Shown: in pieces, positions 12,032 through 23,747 of the stretch
Position numbering within the stretch: position 1 is the stretch's first letter
Layout: each line of letters opens with the position of its first letter
NCBI GenBank assembly: GCA_947462335.1
Contig: OX381704.1
Span: 48,054,942 to 48,118,941 of the forward strand
DNA length: 64,000 nucleotides
Reading direction: 5' to 3'
DNA from: Harmothoe impar
Lineage: Eukaryota > Annelida > Polychaeta > Phyllodocida > Polynoidae
The notes under the pieces: model-generated
Database searches by the model: none
Seen by the model: only the letters and a program-made list of their open reading frames with translations
What the model was told of the DNA's origin: nothing
Program-made: the position numbers and the translations under genes

Positions 12032-13342
12032 TCTTGAGCGTCTCAGCATTATGGAGCATTGTGTATAACTAAGGACTGTGGCACTCTTGTCTTCAGCTAA
12101 GGCATTGAGTCTGAGACACTCGACACTGGAACACGGCCATGAGCAACTCAACAGTAAAGAACAGGTCTGGGAACTAGGTCGTGAGTAGCTCAGCCATATC
12201 TTGAACAACTCTGCAGTTCTCTACTGAGGTGTAAGGGAAACCCAAGTGTGATTAGTAGATGTTGTTAGCAGTCGGTCGTTCATTTAGCTTCCAGTGTCAG
12301 GTGGCGCTGCTGGAACCCTCCAGGGCCTGTCAGCGCCAAGCCAATCATGTCACTATTAATTTCCCTTAGTCAGCGTAACTAGTCGGGTTGGATCACCTAC
12401 TGGATGTAGCCTCGTGTATGTGTTGGGGGTGGGGGGGGGGGGTAAGGGATTTGGACAGATTACTGAGAAACTCCTCACCCATAGACATAGAATAGAGGGA
12501 CGTTCACCCATGACCCGACTAGGTGATGGCGGTCTTGGGAGAGTGGGGGCTGTGAAGAAGCATTATTTTATGTTTTAAGGGAAAAATTAATTAATTGTGA
12601 CAGGGGGGGTCTTGGAAAAAATACTCCCAACACTTTGTGAACGTTCCCTTGAGTATCTACTAAAGTGGAACTGATAAGTCGCCTCATTTCTTGGACCTCC
12701 CATTGGTGCGGTATTACGCTTTGGTTTGAAATAACAGATACATACTAGGTACTTTCAATGCGTACTGAAAGCCAGTCGCGAATACAGCTCTGATATAAGG
12801 TAGTTAATCTGATGTTACTGAGGGATAGAAACCCCGTCTAACTAAACGGATTATCAAATTGCAGGTGAAGAATGCCTCTCGTCAAGGATAATTATCTACA
12901 AATATACACAGAGACTTGTGGCTTGTCTAATATTATGACACATTTCTGACAGATTGCCAACGTGTGTTTACTATGGTAACTCGATGTGGGCTCGGCTAAC
13001 CTACCCATGGGATGTAGTAGGTAGAACCGATAGGACCATCAGTGCAGGGCCAGACCAGGGCGATCCTTGTCTGTACAACTAACTATAGCTGTCTATGTAG
13101 TCGTAAACTAGTCCTCCAGGCCGTAACGAGTACCTGATTACCTACCACTCTCAGCACTATACCAGTATCCTGGGTACTAGCGCCCCCTTGAATGCATAAT
13201 TACCAACCTATATGTTTGCATACATGAAAAACTAATATGTTCTCAGATATTATATTTTTATAATAGACACAACTAGGACGACAAGAACTTGGGTTTTATG
13301 GTTGCTTTTATTTACCATGTGTTTAATTATATTGATCACAAC
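12032..13342. other. Intergenic DNA
   Basis: No gene recognised. A G run lies at 12425-12443. CAGGTGGCGCTGC at 12299-12311 resembles the CTCF core and also occurs near 57842. Confidence 0.4.
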
Positions 13343-13370
13343 GTTTCGGCTATGAGTGCGCCTTCATCAG
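13343..13370 (-). ncRNA. Hammerhead-ribozyme-like core (remnant)
   Basis: Read on the minus strand, CTGATGA is followed by a small stem (GGC, 9-base loop, GCC) and then GAAAC. These are the two conserved hammerhead core boxes around stem II. Penelope-like retroelements are known to carry such ribozymes and leave this motif in many animal genomes. I cannot trace convincing stems I and III or a cleavage triplet, and no Penelope-type reverse transcriptase is visible, so this is probably a decayed terminal fragment. Confidence 0.35.
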
Positions 13371-15888
13371 ATATTTTGTTTTCCTGGTGCATGCATGATC
13401 CTTGTGTGATTTGATTGGATCAGCAATTAAACTATGTCTTTATACTTTGTGAGTATGTGCTGGTGACTGCTACATCTGCACTGATGCACAAATATGCTTT
13501 AAGCCTAGGCATAGACAAAAAAGAATCATATATAGGAAATCCTCTCCGCCCCACTATACATATCTATTATCTTAGTTTAGGGAATGATTGGCCCAGCGGC
13601 CAGCCATATGCTGCAGCATCGGCTGTACGGCCATTGACACCGGTCTCCAACACAGAAGTACTGCGTAACCTGCATAATGAGCACCCCATGTCACACCATA
13701 GTCAGGGCCCACACTCTATGTTAACAACAAAAAGCTACCCCACGTGAGTAAAGTATATACCCACCATGTACACATGTAACAGTTGTGACCATTATGAGTC
13801 ACACCATATGGCTTACCGTATGGGCTATACCGGGGGACGGGATTACACACCGGGGGTACCTCTACATACAATCACACTGTCTGGGCAAACTTCACAGTTA
13901 TAACGTTGCAAGTTTTTCTTGTTAATATTAAAATTTGTGGAGCAAATGCAGAGTAAATTCGGGTCTCCACTCGTGCGTCAAACAGCTTGTTTCGGTTAGG
14001 AACACGATTCCAACTAATCTCTGCATACTATATGCAAGATGTGTATCATCCCATTCATGTGAAATAAGAATATGTTCTTCACAATAGTTTTAAATCCTTG
14101 ATGATATAATGTGTTGTTATTTCAATATGTCGATCACTATCTGCATGTCTGCATTCAGTCTGGAACCCACAGGCCAAAAATATAAACTATATACCGGTAG
14201 TTGCGGTTGGCAACTGATTCTTGTGCATGTACAATTACCAACGTCCAATGACTTGGCTTGGATATAAAAACTATTTTTGTAATACTTATTTGGACATTGA
14301 TGCATTCATGTCAATGGGGCATAATGCCCATTGCCAGGTTGCAGCGTGAGGCATTGTAGAGCGTGATTATAAGGGAGCCTCATGGTCTGTGTCCCTACCA
14401 TGGAGGAATACTGTATGCTGGGGATATAGGGGAGAATACTATATATATATAGGCGTGCATTCTGTGAAAGAGTTCCTTAAATAAACCCAGTGACGTTTAC
14501 AAAGGGCCCTATTCAGGCAACCCATTATGCTAGGTACACTTTAGAATAAGGGCACAAGAACTCGAATACACCCTCTTGCCTATTCCCTATTGAGATCAGT
14601 TAAAACTAGCTTGCAGAATACACTTGGCTAGCTTGGATAAATGAAACCCGCTGTGCTTTCAAGTCTAAGGCCGGTCTGGATCTATTTATTGATGATAGTG
14701 TCATCGGGGGATTTTGCTCCTGAGGCATAGAAAAGAAGTACAAATTGATGCAACAAAAGGGACTTCCCCATGAATCAATAATTTTATGTATATCGGCCCA
14801 GCTCACTTCAACACACGTATTCCCACTACAAAATGACCCTCTGCCTGCAGGAAACCCTGGCATCAACACTTGTTCCAAACAAGCTAGTGATCCAGGATAG
14901 GAGCACCAGCTCCTATATACCCCCCCACCCCCCACCCCCACCCCTGTGTACCGACACACCAGTGACCCACAGAAGTAATTGATACTGGAGTAATGGGGGC
15001 AACCCCCCTATGAATCCGACCAGGGGTCACATTATCTATCTGCAGGCTAACATGGAGTAACAAAGGGGTGAGGATGACGCGTTAGTCACGTGAGTGGGAA
15101 AGTACCCTACGGCTTGCACAAACCAGGCCAGCGTTCTGTAAAAATAACCCTGTCTGAAATAGTAGTTTATGTAAACTATGTTCTCCTCAATATTGTAGTA
15201 TAATATTGTGCTTTGCAATGTAGATCTACCGCCCAATATTGAACATTGGAATTTCCAGTTCTTTCACTATTAGTATTCATACTTAGTTTGGGATAGTTCT
15301 TGATTAAAACGTCCCGTCATTTGTCTGTAGTACTGGTAGCCCTTACTGAACAGCACTTTTACACTGACTGTCAAAGAATGTCAAATGTGTTTGTACACTC
15401 TAGATAAATACTGGGGGGAATGCCCCACACTACATAGCCTTGTCGGCATTTATCTGGAGCACAACCGTTAATATGTCCACATACATGTATTCATTACATA
15501 CATGACAGAAGGCATTACTAATCATTACAGTAGCACTAAGCATGCTAAATGGGATATAATGAGCAATGTATGTAAATGTTCTGCCTGTTTTGTGGCAGGG
15601 TATATTTCATTCCCCTTAGTGGTTGGCATAATTCGCACACATACAACTGTCATAGAACCCCATTAACTATGAACTATGAACTTCCCACGTCAAAGTAATT
15701 TAGGCATCGTGGTGCATCTAGCGTCTAAATAATTATGATAAAGGCAGACGTAGACTAATGCAGCAATGCCCGGCAATGGTGTTAGGGCCTGGGTAGAGAG
15801 ATGCACCAATGGTGATAAAGGTAGAGTATAAGGGAGTAGGATGTGTGATATGACTATCTGAAAAATTCCGTCACGTTTTCTAACAGCT
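13371..15888. other. Intergenic DNA
   Basis: No gene recognised. A 110-codon open frame at 13415-13747 and a 117-codon minus frame at 14606-14959 show no recognisable domain; the latter crosses a C-rich run at 14920-14943. Confidence 0.4.
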
Positions 15889-15957
15889 ATACACCGGCTA
15901 TTAGGATTTTTTCACTGCCAAAAGCTGGTATGCCGGTGTCAATTCCGCACCACCCTG
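15889..15957. mobile_element. GTTGCC family fragment C
   Basis: This matches only the right-hand 70 bases of copies A and B: ACACCGGCTATTAGGATT, then GCCAAAAGCTGGTATGCCGG, then TGTCAATTCCGCACCACCCTG in place of CATTTCGGCAACACTG. The left part is missing. Confidence 0.5.
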
Positions 15958-16491
15958 TATGCAGCAATGGTAAATAAGATCAGGGGTAGAGGAATGCAGC
16001 AATGGTTTTGAAAGAAAGAGGTAGTATATAGTTGTGCTATATAATGCAGACTACTGGAGACTTTTCCCTAAGACATCCCACTTAGATATATACAGCAGGT
16101 GGTTTCTCAGACAGATCATACACAGCAGCAACCTCTATTTAATCAGGAAGACGTCTGCCAACCCACGCCTGCCTGCAGACCACACGTTTTTGTCTCGCAC
16201 AATGTTTTTCTCTGTCTTTGCCTTTAGACCCAAGCTTCACACACAGTACACTAATTGCTGCTGCCGGGCTGTAGGGTGAGAACACAGGTCTGGTTTATGT
16301 AAATAATCATGCCTAGTATGATGTGATTTTAATTTTTAACCAGGGGCTCATGTTATATGCTAGAGAAATGTATGTGTATAGTGGTGGGAGCAGGAGGGGG
16401 GTAGTTAATCCGCGGATTTACATCATGATACGTTGGTGTTGAAAAGGGTGATGCTTTACAGGCTTACAGCGTGTCGTCGTGTTTAAGCGCC
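15958..16491. other. Intergenic DNA
   Basis: No gene recognised. The open frame at 16034-16279 has no identifiable domain. Confidence 0.4.
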
Positions 16492-16655
16492 CCGGCGCTT
16501 ATTACTTTGGACGGTTGTTTACCCCCGGCGCTTATACAAGACAGGCGCTTATTCAAGATCCATTTGTAGTGCTTAAGAGCAGTTTCAAGACCATAATACT
16601 CCCGGCGCTTATACAAGACCGGAGCTTATTCAATACCCGGCGCTTCAACGCGACG
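16492..16655. repeat. Cluster of CCCGGCGCTTAT motifs
   Basis: Six related copies of CGGCGCTTATNCAAGAC occur at about 16492, 16524, 16543, 16601, 16621 (as GGAGCTTATTCAA) and 16637. Spacing is irregular (about 15-58 bases), so this is not a simple tandem array. Clusters of this kind are typical of subterminal repeats in DNA transposons, but I find no ends. The reading frame through it (16479-16754) is explained by the repeats. Confidence 0.6.
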
Positions 16656-17138
16656 GTACGGTATGCTTACATCGTTATAGGACATTTGGGAAAGGAAATG
16701 TTTCTGTTAACCCGTCCGACCCAGTATAACAGGGCCGACCCTAACTTTATATAAATTGATTTAAATTGTCCATACCTCTCAATTTCTCAAAGTTCTCGCA
16801 AATAAAGGCATATCAGGACAGTACGTCTAGATCGTGGTCTTGTTGGAAGAAAGAAATCAGATCCCAAATTAATTTTCAAATGCTCGGCCAATATCGAACT
16901 GACATGTCACTAACGGTAATACGAAACCTATTGGACTTCCTTCTCGGAAAAGTAAAAAGAAAGCGAAAGAAAAACACAGTGGGTCTGTCACTAGATAACT
17001 GTCACCGAGGTGTATCTTTGAGAGGGTAGACGGCGGGGATTCCCCATACAGTATTGTATTCTGCCAACTCAGACCTTTCTTATCAAGGACGTTTTTATGA
17101 AAGGACATTTTACTCGAAAGGAAATCAGAACGGGCCAC
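16656..17138. other. Intergenic DNA
   Basis: Overlapping opposite-strand open frames (16766-17029 plus, 16869-17138 minus) are each under 90 codons and neither shows a domain. No gene called. Confidence 0.4.
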
Positions 17139-17179
17139 AATAATGCTTAAAACTAATGATAGTTATACTAAGCATTATT
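17139..17179. repeat. Perfect 11-bp stem hairpin
   Basis: AATAATGCTTA at 17139-17149 pairs exactly with TAAGCATTATT at 17169-17179 across a 19-base loop. No U run follows, and it is isolated from any gene I can identify. Confidence 0.6.
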
Positions 17180-20100
17180 TATCTACTCTGGTAGTGGTTC
17201 ACCCTTCATCTAGCCACCATTACACGAGAGAAAATAGGGCGCAAAAAAGAGTCCTGTTTCAATAAGACCATGGGCATACCTATGTTCAGGGACCTATGTA
17301 GTATGCATGCCAATGATAGGACACACACCTGTGGATGCCACATACCGGGCATTAGCAATTCATTACCGCCCAGGGCACTCACAGCTGTATAGTCCACTTC
17401 TACAATTATGTTCAATAAAGATCTAAGAAGGAAGTAGATGGGCGCTACCCAGAGTCACCGAGAAACTACTGATGACGAATTCTCCATGCTGAAGTGCTAC
17501 AATTTGATAGAATTAGAAAGAAATCATGCATAGTATAAATAAAAGACAGTCATCTCTCACCAGATTAATTAGTTTGTTTTGGTCGGATCTATTTTCTTTT
17601 AGATACAGAGGCCAATTTTGATTTCTACTATAGTGCATACAGTTTATAGTCGACCCCTGCCAGGCCCTGGGCTGCAAGAGGAAGAACTGTGTCATCTAAG
17701 ATCACAGCTATATTACCGGCATGCTATGTTTTTATGCCACACCTACCCAGATTTCGGGTTCGTTTTCTCTCTGTTGATGGGGGTAGGAGATCTTATAATT
17801 ATTGTTTATAAAAGTGAGAGGCATTACGAAGGGATATAATACTGGCTTTGCAGAAGCATCTTCCGTTAGAATCCCGACCACAGACTCTGTAGGTTGTCTG
17901 GGTTGTCATTCTGATACATCCCACAATAACCGCTGAACTGTAAGCCACAAACCCCCCCCGCCCGACCCTCACACCCGCCACCATATTGGGTCACCACAGG
18001 CTGTATGAACAAAAACACCCAACCCCCAGCATTCCCAACACAATTGCTAGTGCTTCCTCCACCGCCAGCCCCCGGAAGCAGATCACTTCCTATTTGTCAC
18101 TCTCCACTCATAGACTCCACCACCCGTGTACCCAGCCGCTATTCTGCCTCACGCCTGCTTGGAGATGTTTTGTATCGAATTAAGCCGGCATGTACCCGGC
18201 GTGTTGCGGTGGTGTTGTTCTGTTCAGACCGGGATCAGCCGCCTGCACGTGACCCCAGGCGTCAGGTGAGTTGGGGATGGGGGGGGGGGGTGGGGGGGGG
18301 GTGGAACGAGTGGCACTATGGGGAGCTCATAAGCATGCTAGCTGCCAAAGTAACATTCACGAATGACGTCAGCTATATTAGGACATGTTTGAAGATCCCT
18401 ATTCTTATCATCCCCTTGGCATTGTTCTGGTCATGCTTTTGTCTCTAAGACTCCCACCCCGAGTCGTGATGTCATTTGTAAACGTCCCCAAGAAAGGAGA
18501 AGAATGAAAAACACAAACCTTAAATAATACATTTATTTCATATTCTTTTAAAAGCACAAATTGCACCCGTTTTCTTCGCCCTAGTAACCATTGCTCATCG
18601 ACTTTAGTAGAGTGTGGTTACCTGTAATGCTATTATCACAGCTGTTGTTAAGGCGTAGACCATAGCTGTGCACCCTTTGTGTTCCCAGCTTATTAGACTG
18701 TTCTCTATTATGGCCATAGATGTCCCAGATATAGGTGAGTGCGGTGGTGGGGTAGACAGCTCTGCTTTGTGCTTCATAGTGTTGGAATTTAGTGGAGTAG
18801 ACAGAATAAGACATCTTTTGTTTGTACACATTCCTGCACCCTGATCACAAGACACCCCTGGGATATAAACCCAGAGATCTGGTCGTCAATCAGGAGCGAT
18901 TTCAACATAATACAATTCTTTATCGTCTGCGGAGGATTATTCTATGCCAAAAAGAAGTCTTTTGCCAGCTCCGTATCCGTACCGACGTCCCATAGCACGT
19001 GCTCATGGTAATCATGGCATCTTAAGTTTCGATTTAAATTTAGTTTACACGTATTAACCTGGCTGATTGGGTGTGTGTTAATAAAACTTAATTTGACAAA
19101 TTTATGCTTCTTCATTCCTGGCATACACTGGTGGTGGTCTCCATGTCTGTTGATGTCAAATGCAGTAATCCACTCAGGCTGTTACTGTGCAAGTCTATAA
19201 AACGCCCCCTCCCCCACCTGTTTTATTATCCTAAACCTAAAACTGCTTCCATGGGCAAGGCCATAAAGTCAAGAGACATCGTAACTCCAAGTCAAACGCT
19301 ACCTCAACAAAACAGAGCTGTATAGCCCTAGTTTGTTACAGGGTTTAGTAACACATCTATAGGACTCTCAGCTAACAGTGCCATACTGATACAGGGACAC
19401 CAAGGGGGTGGATATGATATTGTAGCCCTGACGATTTAGTGGGACCTTGCTGAGATATATTCATTTATATGATAAAGTAATAATATTATAAACGGTTACC
19501 AACCACGGCTAGCTGCGCCCAAACCTGTTACACATAGCCTATCCACAGGTGAGTGACATGGTATACATGTAGCAGGGTGGGTGGCATGTGGACTCTGATG
19601 TGGACTCTCTCTCCCTCATGTCTGTTTATAAAGACTGCATCTGTCGGCCTCAACCACCACCAGCTCAGATATCTGCTATAGTTCCTCCAGGTCCCCTGGT
19701 AAGTGGCTGCCTGGTGCCTCCTCCTGTGTATGGTTAGTATATCTCACTTAGGTCAGGTTTGTTTACAGCCCGCTCTTATTTATGAGCCTTTTGCAAAGGC
19801 AACGCCAAAGTTAGCAGGGAAGGATCACTGCCCATGTGTAGGTTGTTAGCTATTTAACATGAGGACGTTTACTGGCCATGCTAGCATTAGACGTTAGAAT
19901 GGTTACAATTTCCATGCAAAAAACACTTAGCTATGTCATACAATCATCAATGGCTGGATTAGTCGGTGACTATTAGTATATATGCCTATAGAATGCCCAA
20001 GACGGTATACACGTATTGCGAGTAAGCCATATACGGACAATACTGTTCTACACGTGTGGCCAATCAAGGCATTATCAAATCTACCTGTCAGAAATGCAGA

Positions 20101-22248
20101 TTCCATCCATTCTGTGTCTTGGAATATTCATTTTCCATGTCCATAGCTACCGCAGAGGGACGTAATTACGCATAACGAGTTGTCCCTTTTCTTTTTATAC
20201 CTAGTACATGGCTGATCCAGTGGCTGATCTACTCATTGGTAAAAAATAAATTGAATAGAAAAATCTCCACTATATTTTGCATAGTTGAGTCCATGTGTAC
20301 GTCTACTATTGTGGTTCTACTAAAATAAGGCCTGGTTGGATCCCTGCCCACGCAACCTAAATGGGTTTACACGTATTATCTAATTCACACCTACATCGGC
20401 CTAGACTTAACACTAGGCTGCTGTGAGGCCATTTGGCGTGACCTTTCATATACAGTGTACTAATTAAACGTGCTCTCAAGCTAATTGCCTACATCTATCA
20501 AGCATTCCTGATGCATGTCAATTTAGAGCCCCCCCCCCCCCCCCGCCCACCCCTCAAACCTACCTGCCAACATTACCAATGGCTAGCAGCTGCAGTGTGG
20601 ATATATCTCAATATGACAGATACATGTATAATCTAAGTTTGCCAGATTCTCTAGCCTTGGTCAGCAGCTATCAGTTGGGATATATATCTCAGCATCTGGG
20701 TTTGTCAGATCCCTAGGGATGTCCTCTAGACTTGGACAGCAGCTGGTATAGAGGTACATAGAGTGTGGGTTTGGACTCCCTAATTTGACAACCTTCAGCC
20801 AAGGTCTGCCCCCTGTACATTCCCCTGATTAATTACTCCCCGAGGCCACATACGTAAGGCGGCCTTCGGATCCTGCTGGTCAGCCTTGTGGTCTCTCTGT
20901 TTGCCTTATACAAGCTTACCTAAGCCTTGCCTTCTATCAAATGCAAAATGTAGGGAAGGAAGGGATTACGGGCTCTTCTTAGCCCGACTGAAACTAGCCT
21001 GGGGATCTTAGAGGAAGCTGTGAGGTTACTTTATACCCCTCCCGCAGTGTTATTAATTGATAAATAAAGCGCAGTATAAATATGTACGCTGGCCAGAAGC
21101 TTGCGATTACTGCTTTGGCCCCCACCACAGTCACCAGATCACATAATGGCCACCTCACAGAGAGAAGCACCATAAATTATTCCAACTCTTATCGATATTT
21201 GGTGGTGGTGGTGCGGGGAGCACGGCCAAGGAAGCTCAGCCTTTGAGTAAAACGCCAGGGCTTTGCTTCAGTCGATATGCCTTGGATTCGGTCAATAGGG
21301 AGTGGAGCAGGGAGGCATTGCATTTTTATGGCAAGGGTTTGATTATATGTTGTTTACATGCCGATCTGCTCAGCTGCTAGGGTAGATACCTCGCCTGTTT
21401 AAGCTGTTGAGGGAGCTCTAGGAAGAGTACTGATTACATCAGGTTTCCACCCATTACACTTCTTCTGTGTTCTACTTATTTCCATGTTATTCATTTATTT
21501 TTTTATGTGAATTATATCCAGTCTGTGTGATAGCACGCGATCCATACATCATCACTGCAGCCTTTGCATCGTTTAGACTGTTCTCCCCTCCTACTTTTGA
21601 ATCGACCGCCTCAACCCCTCTCCTCTACCACCACCACCCAGGCTGCCTGTATTCTTTAAGATAGGACACGCACTTGGCGTTGGGATTTAAGAACATGTGG
21701 TCGAAGGCTTCTCTCGTGTTAGTATTGAAGTGACTAGCCTGAAGCAGCCGTCCAGGGCCTACATGAAACGACCTGTTGGCACCAAGCAGTGAGTGTATAT
21801 GCAATTATTGATTTCCCCCCATCAAAAACAAACCCGCCTGCTAGTCGGTCTTCCTGCCTACCAGTGACCAAAGCCTGCCTCCCAGTCTGCCTTCCCTCCT
21901 TCCTTCCTCTTACTCCCTTTGACCATGGGTCGGTTATGAAGACAGCCTTTGTCTGTTTAAGCAACAGATCAATTGCATCTATAGACTTTCCTTGGTGTGA
22001 AGAGAAGTTTATGGCTACGATACATTGGTCTGCATTTTATGTATAATAGAACATGCTCAAACTATGCAGGATATGCAGATTTCGGATTATATGGGATACC
22101 TTTGTCAAAGCACGACAGAGGGTTCGTTCCCACGAGCTATTCTAAGAGTCCATAGCAGGGTGATTAAGTCACTTACACCTGGACTTAATAGGCAGCTTAG
22201 GACTGGCCTCCGGTATGCAGGGGTATGAGGGTATGTGTATAGTGAGTT
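17180..22248. other. Long intergenic stretch
   Basis: No gene recognised in 5 kb. Notable contents: a CpG-rich patch at 17940-18260 crossed by a 147-codon proline-rich frame (18005-18448) whose end reads through poly(G); a poly(C) run at 20527-20544; and a loose repeat at 20590-20770 in which CAGCAGCTNTCAGTTGG-like sequence and ATATATCTCA recur. The CpG-rich patch could hide an exon or promoter, but nothing decisive is visible. Confidence 0.35.
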
Positions 22249-22570
22249 GGGCAAGAGCACAGGTTTTAACAAGACCTCAGCTTGGCGAGTGAGGAGGCTA
22301 TACAGGGTATACATAGGAAGGTGTGCAACTAAAAGTCCGCACCTATCATTGGACCTGACAAATAGACTCTGCATACCAGTAGTGTTCACAGCAGTCCCTA
22401 GGTGGTGCCTCTGTACACCCTAGGTTCTTTCATTGGAACTACTGGTATGGAGAGTCTAGGTCAGGTCCAAGGATAGGTGCGGACTTTTAGTTGCACACCT
22501 TCCTATGTATACCCTGTATAGCCTCCTCACTCGCCAAGCTGAGGTCTTGTTAAAACCTGTGGGCAAGAGC
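22249..22570. mobile_element. Nearly perfect foldback MITE with 10-bp target duplication
   Basis: The element runs 22259-22560 (302 bp). The left arm starts ACAGGTTTTAACAAGACCTC and its first 89 bases are exactly repeated, inverted, at the right end. The arms continue with small differences to about 130 bases, leaving a loop of only about 40-50. GGGCAAGAGC flanks it on both sides (22249-22258 and 22561-22570), a perfect 10-bp target-site duplication. Long inverted ends with 9-11 bp duplications are typical of Mutator-like elements, so a MULE-derived MITE is the best guess. Arm identity and intact duplication indicate a young insertion. The short open frames on both strands here are arm readings. 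Confidence 0.9.
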
Positions 22571-23613
22571 CTGCATGGGCTTACAATGAAACACAATACC
22601 TTAAATATTGATTTACACTTATACTGAGTTGCCTATGTACAGTGTAAGGTCGCCATTTAAGCCTTATGGGTAACATAGTGCATTATTGCCCTTTATCGTT
22701 TTGATGCAGAAATGCATCCAGCCCACCACCGTGTACTGGATTTTCACCCTAATTAAGCAGAATTGGTCGCACACACGTTCTATTGATGATAATATATGAG
22801 AGGAAGTGAGTCGATATCAGGCCAGATATCCTATTATCGCCCACACAGGCACTACAAAAACATAGCATTGGTGGCTTTCTTGACGTTGTTTCTCCTGTAG
22901 TTAGGCTCACACTCTCATAGCAGTGTATGGCTTACACGCCGGGAAAATGTCTGCGGTTGGAGAGCAGTGGTCACCATAGGGAATTACAGTCTGGACATGG
23001 AACCAACTTACCGTTAAAAAGCCATTCCCTGTTGAACACGTATCTTTGTCGACGTTTTTGTGCAAGTGGTGTTGGGGGATAGAAGTTGGCCATGTCTTAA
23101 GGAAATCATTGGGGGCAGCTAAGATTAACTGGCGTTGCTTGTATAAGTAATAGCAAAGTAATCTGATGCACTGGTGCGTAGTGAATTGTAAACGACTACC
23201 TCTGTATTACAGCTAACATTTTGCTCTAGTAAAGTCATCCTAATGATAGCGGTGATGGATTCCTCATTATACCCTTTGAATGGACATTCTCCGATCCACC
23301 ACTGCCATCGTAGACCACTGGCCATATGCACACAGTCGGCCACCCCTCTCTGCTATGTAGATTTGATTCCACGCGCCCACCCCGGCTATGTACAACACCC
23401 GAGATTAATAGATATGGCAATGTAATCTGACAGCTATGTTTTATGGGTACACCTAACACTGTATTGGGCAGATTGACAATGGCGTGTAGGCTGCCCCTCA
23501 TCTATTGGTAGAGTTTGGCAGCGGCCACTGCGTTCAAATGCCATGATGTTATCATGAATCATGTTCGAGAGGAGGATCAAGAAGTTCATGATCAGAATCA
23601 CACACTAATGTTG
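22571..23613. other. Intergenic DNA
   Basis: No gene recognised. CATTTAAGCCTTATGGGTAA at about 22651 and GCATTATTGCCC nearby resemble one end of the palindromic family, too weakly to call. Confidence 0.4.
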
Positions 23614-23747
23614 AACCCTTTAAGAGCCGCATAGTGCTTTCCCGAAGGGTCGGCATGATGCAGTACTAGACTGCTACTCGCCAAGACTGCATTCCTGCAC
23701 GTCATGACGACCATGGACATCAATGTGCGTTGCCGCCCTTAAAGGGA
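23614..23747. mobile_element. Palindromic foldback family, copy 4 (short)
   Basis: The left end is AACCCTTTAAGAGCCGCATA and the right end TTGCCGCCCTTAAAGGGAC, a good inverted pair. The middle keeps GGGTCGGCATGATGCA, TACTCGCCAAGACTGCATTC and GTCATGACGACC but has lost about half of the interior seen in copy 3. Confidence 0.7.

Noticed and set aside
18005..18448. 147-codon proline-rich frame as a host gene
   Set aside because: No domain, and the frame passes through poly(G). The CpG-rich context keeps an exon possible but does not support one.
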